Part shown: positions 60,645 through 64,000 of the stretch, one piece after another
Position numbering within the stretch: the stretch's first letter is position 1
Layout: every line of letters starts with the position of its first letter
NCBI GenBank assembly: GCA_964541895.1
Contig: CAZISM010000003.1
Location: 1 to 64,000, forward strand
Source: CAZISM01 sp964541895
GTDB lineage: Bacteria > Zhuqueibacterota > Zhuqueibacteria > Residuimicrobiales > Residuimicrobiaceae
DNA length: 64,000 nucleotides
Direction: 5' to 3'
Program-made: the position numbers and the translations under genes
The notes under the pieces: generated by a model
What the model was told of the DNA's origin: nothing
The model's database searches: none
The model's input: the letters and a program-made list of their open reading frames with translations, nothing else

Positions 60645-61481
60645 ATGCTGTTAAAAGAAAAAATCGCCGAATCTACGGCCTTTGTGCGGGCGCACGTCTC
60701 TTGGCCGCTGCCGAGCATCGCCGTGATCATGGGATCCGGATTGGGTCGTTTTGCTGAATCCATCCACAATCCAGTGATCATCCCTACGGCCGACATTCCG
60801 CACTATCCGCGTTCCACCGTGCCGGGCCATCACGGCCGCTGGTTCATCGGCACCATCGATGGCGCCCCCATCATCGGGGTTCAGGGCCGGGTACACTATT
60901 ATGAAGGCTATTCTCTGCCGCAGGTGAGCTATCCAGTGCATCTGTTGGCCAGTCTGGGCGTGAAAACTCTCATCGTCACCACCGCCAGTGGCGGCCTCAA
61001 CCCGGCGTTCAAGGCCGGGGACCTCATGATCATCACCGATCAGATCAATTTCGCCTTCGGCAATCCACTGATCGGCCGTCCGGAGAATCTGCTGGGACCC
61101 CGTTTTCCCGATATGTATCAATGCTACGATCATGGCCTGATGCAGCTGGCTCTGCAGACCGGCCAGGACCTGGGGTTGAATCTGCATCGGGGTGTGTTCT
61201 GCTGGATGACCGGCCCTGCCTATGAAACGGCCGCTGAGGTACGAATGCTGCAGCGGTTTGGCGGCGACGCCGTATCCATGTCCACCGCGCCGGAGGTGAT
61301 CGTGGCACGGCAACGCCATCTGCGCGTCCTGGGCGTTTCCCTGATCACCAATCCGGCTACCGGTATCGGGGACAGCAAACTGACCCATAAGGAGGTGACG
61401 GAAGAAGCAAACCGGGCAGGCGAAAAACTGGGCGAACTGTTACGCGCGGTGATCGCGAAAATCCCTCTGCTGTCCCTGTGA
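60645..61481 (+). CDS. Purine nucleoside phosphorylase, trimeric (PNP/PunA type)
   Basis: A 278-aa cytosolic enzyme that splits inosine and guanosine with phosphate. GSGLG (30-34), the phosphate-site segment GRVHYYEGY, IVTTASGGLNP (usual TNAAGG), GPAYETAAEVRM, SMSTAPEV and ITNPATGI identify the trimeric PNP group; MTA phosphorylases are close relatives, so the exact substrate is not proven. ATG at 60645 without a good ribosome binding site, 30 bases after tdk. It closes the salvage operon. No terminator is clear before the convergent rubrerythrin gene. Confidence 0.9.
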   Translation: MLLKEKIAESTAFVRAHVSWPLPSIAVIMGSGLGRFAESIHNPVIIPTADIPHYPRSTVPGHHGRWFIGTIDGAPIIGVQGRVHYYEGYSLPQVSYPVHLLASLGVKTLIVTTASGGLNPAFKAGDLMIITDQINFAFGNPLIGRPENLLGPRFPDMYQCYDHGLMQLALQTGQDLGLNLHRGVFCWMTGPAYETAAEVRMLQRFGGDAVSMSTAPEVIVARQRHLRVLGVSLITNPATGIGDSKLTHKEVTEEANRAGEKLGELLRAVIAKIPLLSL

Positions 61482-61491
61482 CAGCCTTGCC

Positions 61492-61968
61492 TTAGGGCAG
61501 ACGCTGCAATAAATCCTGCAGCACGCGAACATGATTTTCCTCTTCGTCTATGGTCACCTGCACCAGCGCCGACTCTTTGGCATCGATGTGCCTGCTCAAC
61601 TCGCGCAACAGGGTGAGCGTCGCCTCTTCCACTTTCAAGGCGTACTCCAGTGCTTCCCGGTCAGACCAGCGGCCGGCTTTCTGCCTGGCATCCTCCTCGT
61701 CGGCAAAGGATTTGTTTTTCAGCAACGCCAGTACATAGGCGTCGTATTCTCCGGGGTAGCTCTCCCGAGGTTCCGGTTTTTCCAGGCCCGCCAGCATGTT
61801 CACAAACAGCGCCTCATGATGTTTTTCCGATAACGCGATATCGGCGGCCTGCTTTTTTACCACAGCGTGGCTCGCGGTCTCTGCCAGTTGCTGATAAAAA
61901 GCCGCACCGTTGCGCTCTTCGATTACGTTCATCTCGAGTATTTCCGCCGCAAGAAATAAATTGGCCAT
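61492..61968 (-). CDS. Rubrerythrin-like ferritin-family protein
   Basis: A 158-aa four-helix-bundle protein with di-iron ligand motifs: EERNGAAFYQQLAE (helix A), EKHHEALF (E-x2-H-like), KVEEATLTLLREL and IDEEENHVRVL (E-x2-H). It has no C-terminal rubredoxin domain. Members reduce peroxide or store iron; an oxidative-stress role in an anaerobe or microaerophile fits. GGAGACGGCT precedes the ATG. It lies downstream of the DRTGG gene on the same strand. Confidence 0.85.
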   Translation of the reverse strand: MANLFLAAEILEMNVIEERNGAAFYQQLAETASHAVVKKQAADIALSEKHHEALFVNMLAGLEKPEPRESYPGEYDAYVLALLKNKSFADEEDARQKAGRWSDREALEYALKVEEATLTLLRELSRHIDAKESALVQVTIDEEENHVRVLQDLLQRLP

Positions 61969-62018
61969 AGCCGTCTCCCTTTATTCTTTGCCGATGTGAC
62001 CACAGGGGTTCATCGCCG

Positions 62019-62357
62019 CTATCCGCGCAGGCCCATCTGAAACAGCATGCCCACCACATCGAATGCCGACAGGGACGTGCTCAGCACCGGGATCTGCTTT
62101 TCACTGGCTTTGGCCGCCGCCTCCTGGTCCAGGCAAAGGTTGTTGGGCAGGATCACGCCGGCCAAGCCTTTAAAAAAGGCGATGGCGATGACATTGACAT
62201 TGATCTGGTTGGTAACCCAGACGCTGCCTTTGCGGCCGTGAACCATGACATCGCTGAGAATGTCTGAAATGATGCCTTGCGACACAGCGGTGTCCATGCG
62301 TTCGGCGCCGCTGAGCACCGTCGCGTTTAAAGCGTTTTGCAGGTCATTAAAAAGCAT
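62019..62357 (-). CDS. DRTGG-domain protein
   Basis: A 112-aa cytosolic protein like the stand-alone DRTGG family. It has the short N-terminal helix and strand (VLSGAERM), ISDILSDVMVHGRKGSVWVTNQ, and a closing IPVLSTSLSAFDVVGML. Such proteins sit next to histidine kinases and [FeFe]-hydrogenase or electron-bifurcation genes and are thought to bind a nucleotide-like ligand; the function is unproved. ATG at 62357 is preferred over the 24-residue extension, which lies inside the end of the kinase gene. It starts 35 bases after the kinase stop. Confidence 0.8.
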   Translation of the reverse strand: MLFNDLQNALNATVLSGAERMDTAVSQGIISDILSDVMVHGRKGSVWVTNQINVNVIAIAFFKGLAGVILPNNLCLDQEAAAKASEKQIPVLSTSLSAFDVVGMLFQMGLRG

Positions 62358-62391
62358 GCTGGTACGTTCAACTCCCGTTCGATCCTTTCCA

Positions 62392-63885
62392 TCAGGCGAG
62401 GCGACTCCCCGCGACCGGCAGCAGCACACGAAAGGTGGATCCCTTGTGCCTCTCGCTCGTTACTTCCAGGTAGCCTCGATGGGCCTGGACGATTTTCTTG
62501 GCGATGGCGAGACCCAAGCCGGTTCCGGCGATTTTGCATGCTACCGCATCGCGGCCCCGAAAAAATTCATCAAACACTTTTTGCTGTTCATCCGCATCGA
62601 TGCCGATGCCGGTGTCTTCGACGCTGACGATCAACTGCCCGTCGCGGGGGCCGGCGGCCACGGTCACGCGGCCGTTGGCCGGCGTATATTTGATGGCATT
62701 GCTGATCAGGTTGGCAAAAACACGCCCCAACTCTTCGCTGTCGCCGAGCACGCTGGGCAGGTGATCCGGGCACACCAGTTCCAGGCTGATCCCTTTGTTG
62801 AGCGCTTCATTCTGATAAAACTGTACAGCCTCGCGCAGCAGCGGCGCCAGGTTCAGCGTCGTCATGGTTTTTGTCTTCAGCTCCCGGTCAGCGCGCGACA
62901 TATCGAGCAGATCGTTGATGAGATCGAGCAGGCTGTTGGCCTTGTCGCGGGAGCGCAGGATGATCTCTTTCTCCTTTTCCGGTTGCTTGACGGTCAGGCC
63001 GTCGACGATCAGATTCAGATAGCCGGCAATAGCGGCCACAGGCGACTTTAGCTCGTGAGAGACCAGGCGGACAAAATCCGATTTTATCTTTTCCAGCTTT
63101 TTATCTTGCGTTATATCCATCAGCACGGTGACGGTGCCCAGGCAGTCGCCGCGATCGTCGATGATGGGACTGATATGAGACAGGAGCGTGCGGCCGTCGC
63201 TGGTGGGAATTTCCATACGCTTCACGGTCACCGTGCGTGCGACCGTGTCCAGCGTTTCCGCTATCTGACCTTCCAGATTGGGATTGTCCAGCAATCCCGA
63301 GACCGTGTGGCCGATCACCGGCGTGATTTTGGGGCGAATGATATTCATCGCCGCCGGATTCATAAGCACGATCTGGCCGGTACGGTTGGTGGCGATCAAA
63401 CCCTCGCTCAGGCAGTTGAGGATGGTTACGGTACGGGATTTTTCGTTGGCGCATTCCAGCAGGTTGCGATCGCGCTCCAGGCGCAGCTGCTCGGCCTGCT
63501 GGGTCAACCACCTTTTTTCCAGGGCGCGATGCACCTTGCTGCGCAAATCTTCAGGCATAAACGGCTTTGGCAAATAGTCGTAAGCGCCCTTGCGCATGGC
63601 ATCCACGGCGGTTTCGATGGTGGCGTAACCGGTGATGACCATGATCACCACATCGGTGTCGGTCGCGCGAATTTTGTCGATCAGCTCCAGGCCGCTCATT
63701 TCCGGCATCATCAAATCCAGCACCACCAGGTCAAAGCCGCCTTGCGAGAAACACTCCCAGCCCTTGCGACCGTTCTCCGCCAGCACCACGTCAGAGTAGG
63801 TCTCTTCCAGAATGCGCAAACAACCGATGCGAATGATCTCTTCATCATCGACGATCAGTATTTTCGCATTCTCATGCGTCGTCAT
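62392..63885 (-). CDS. Hybrid response regulator / PAS / histidine kinase
   Basis: A 497-aa cytosolic signalling protein. Order: receiver domain (8-120, phospho-acceptor Asp57 in VVLDLMMPEMSG, Lys107 in PKPF), a PAS domain (about 152-262, TNRTGQIVLMNPAAM), HisKA dimerisation domain (His277 in LVSHELKSPVAAIAGY) and HATPase (about 390-490, NLISNAIKYTP, DTGIGIDADEQQ, GTGLGLAIAKKIV). There is no transmembrane segment, so the signal is internal. Its start overlaps the end of another response regulator by 14 bases. The output partner is not in the window. Confidence 0.93.
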   Translation of the reverse strand: MTTHENAKILIVDDEEIIRIGCLRILEETYSDVVLAENGRKGWECFSQGGFDLVVLDLMMPEMSGLELIDKIRATDTDVVIMVITGYATIETAVDAMRKGAYDYLPKPFMPEDLRSKVHRALEKRWLTQQAEQLRLERDRNLLECANEKSRTVTILNCLSEGLIATNRTGQIVLMNPAAMNIIRPKITPVIGHTVSGLLDNPNLEGQIAETLDTVARTVTVKRMEIPTSDGRTLLSHISPIIDDRGDCLGTVTVLMDITQDKKLEKIKSDFVRLVSHELKSPVAAIAGYLNLIVDGLTVKQPEKEKEIILRSRDKANSLLDLINDLLDMSRADRELKTKTMTTLNLAPLLREAVQFYQNEALNKGISLELVCPDHLPSVLGDSEELGRVFANLISNAIKYTPANGRVTVAAGPRDGQLIVSVEDTGIGIDADEQQKVFDEFFRGRDAVACKIAGTGLGLAIAKKIVQAHRGYLEVTSERHKGSTFRVLLPVAGSRLA

Positions 63886-64000
63886 CCCTCTTGGCCTTTC
63901 CCAATAATCGTTCCACCCGTTCCAGCAATTCAGCCGGCTTGAGCGGCTTGGCTGCCAGATCGTCCACCTTCATCCACTCCTGGTCCTTATCGAGACGGAA
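63872..64000 (-). CDS. C-terminal end of a response regulator, partial
   Basis: The last 42 codons of a gene that continues beyond the window. Visible are LAAKPLKPAELLERVERLLG, where KPLKPAEL matches the conserved Lys-Pro and helix 5 end of receiver domains. It overlaps the hybrid kinase by 14 bases, so the two are in one operon and could share a phosphorelay. Confidence 0.75.
   Translation of the reverse strand, partial: FRLDKDQEWMKVDDLAAKPLKPAELLERVERLLGKAKRDDDA

Noticed and set aside
1..64000. tRNA or rRNA genes
   Set aside because: No cloverleaf or rRNA-like segment was noticed in the intergenic regions, though a covariance-model search was not possible.

Overview
The window looks like part of a metagenome-assembled chromosome (two runs of exactly 100 N, at 28151-28250 and 36201-36300) of a Gram-negative bacterium. 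A GWxTD-domain secreted protein, a DUF5916/CBM9-like protein, a Wzi-like outer-membrane protein, a free-standing bacterial SUI1/eIF1 protein and an archaeal-type UbiA prenyltransferase together suggest the FCB superphylum or a related candidate phylum (KSB1/Calditrichota-like). That placement is inference. No rRNA, tRNA, CRISPR array, phage or intact insertion sequence was seen.

Layout. (1) 1-10 kb: a large secreted PASTA/Ig-like protein, proBA, a DUF6483 protein and a secreted alpha/beta hydrolase. These are separated by long non-coding stretches carrying copies of a 65-bp intergenic repeat. (2) 10-14 kb: a DUF1080 lipoprotein, nadB with a promoter that predicts a leaderless message, and an OLD-like ATPase that stops where the TOPRIM nuclease should begin. 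(3) 13.8-20.7 kb, minus strand: M20 hydrolase, WbqC-like protein, GT4 glycosyltransferase, Tex, class I glutamine amidotransferase and a membrane-anchored lytic transglycosylase. (4) 20.8-35.2 kb, plus strand: a tight 13-gene envelope-glycan or glycolipid cluster. It holds five membrane GT2 glycosyltransferases, three radical SAM proteins, a methyltransferase, an AglD/MprF-like flippase-type membrane protein, a Wzi-like barrel, a DUF3108 protein and a PHP phosphoesterase. This is the most likely place for an undescribed pathway. (5) 35.2-40.1 kb, minus strand: double-R3H protein, mpl, RodZ-like protein, maf, dtd and a UbiA prenyltransferase.

(6) 40.3-51.4 kb: a URO-D family protein, then on the minus strand GWxTD protein, smc, a membrane-bound GH2-like protein that appears catalytically dead, and a secreted gluzincin peptidase. 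(7) 51.6-58.2 kb: SUI1, DUF5916 protein, small barrel protein, cupin, DedA, and a coupled pair of an SPL-like radical SAM protein and a ParB-like protein. (8) 58.4-61.5 kb: ssb with a clear sigma-70 promoter, then a nucleoside-salvage operon (cdd, udk, tdk, pnp) behind a hairpin that may act as an attenuator. (9) 61.5-64 kb, minus strand: rubrerythrin-like protein, DRTGG-domain protein, hybrid response regulator/histidine kinase, and the tail of another response regulator that runs off the window.

Most genes sit in short operons with 4-bp ATGA overlaps or gaps under 50 bp. TTG and GTG starts backed by good ribosome binding sites are common (tex, maf, mpl, cdd, smc, URO-D).
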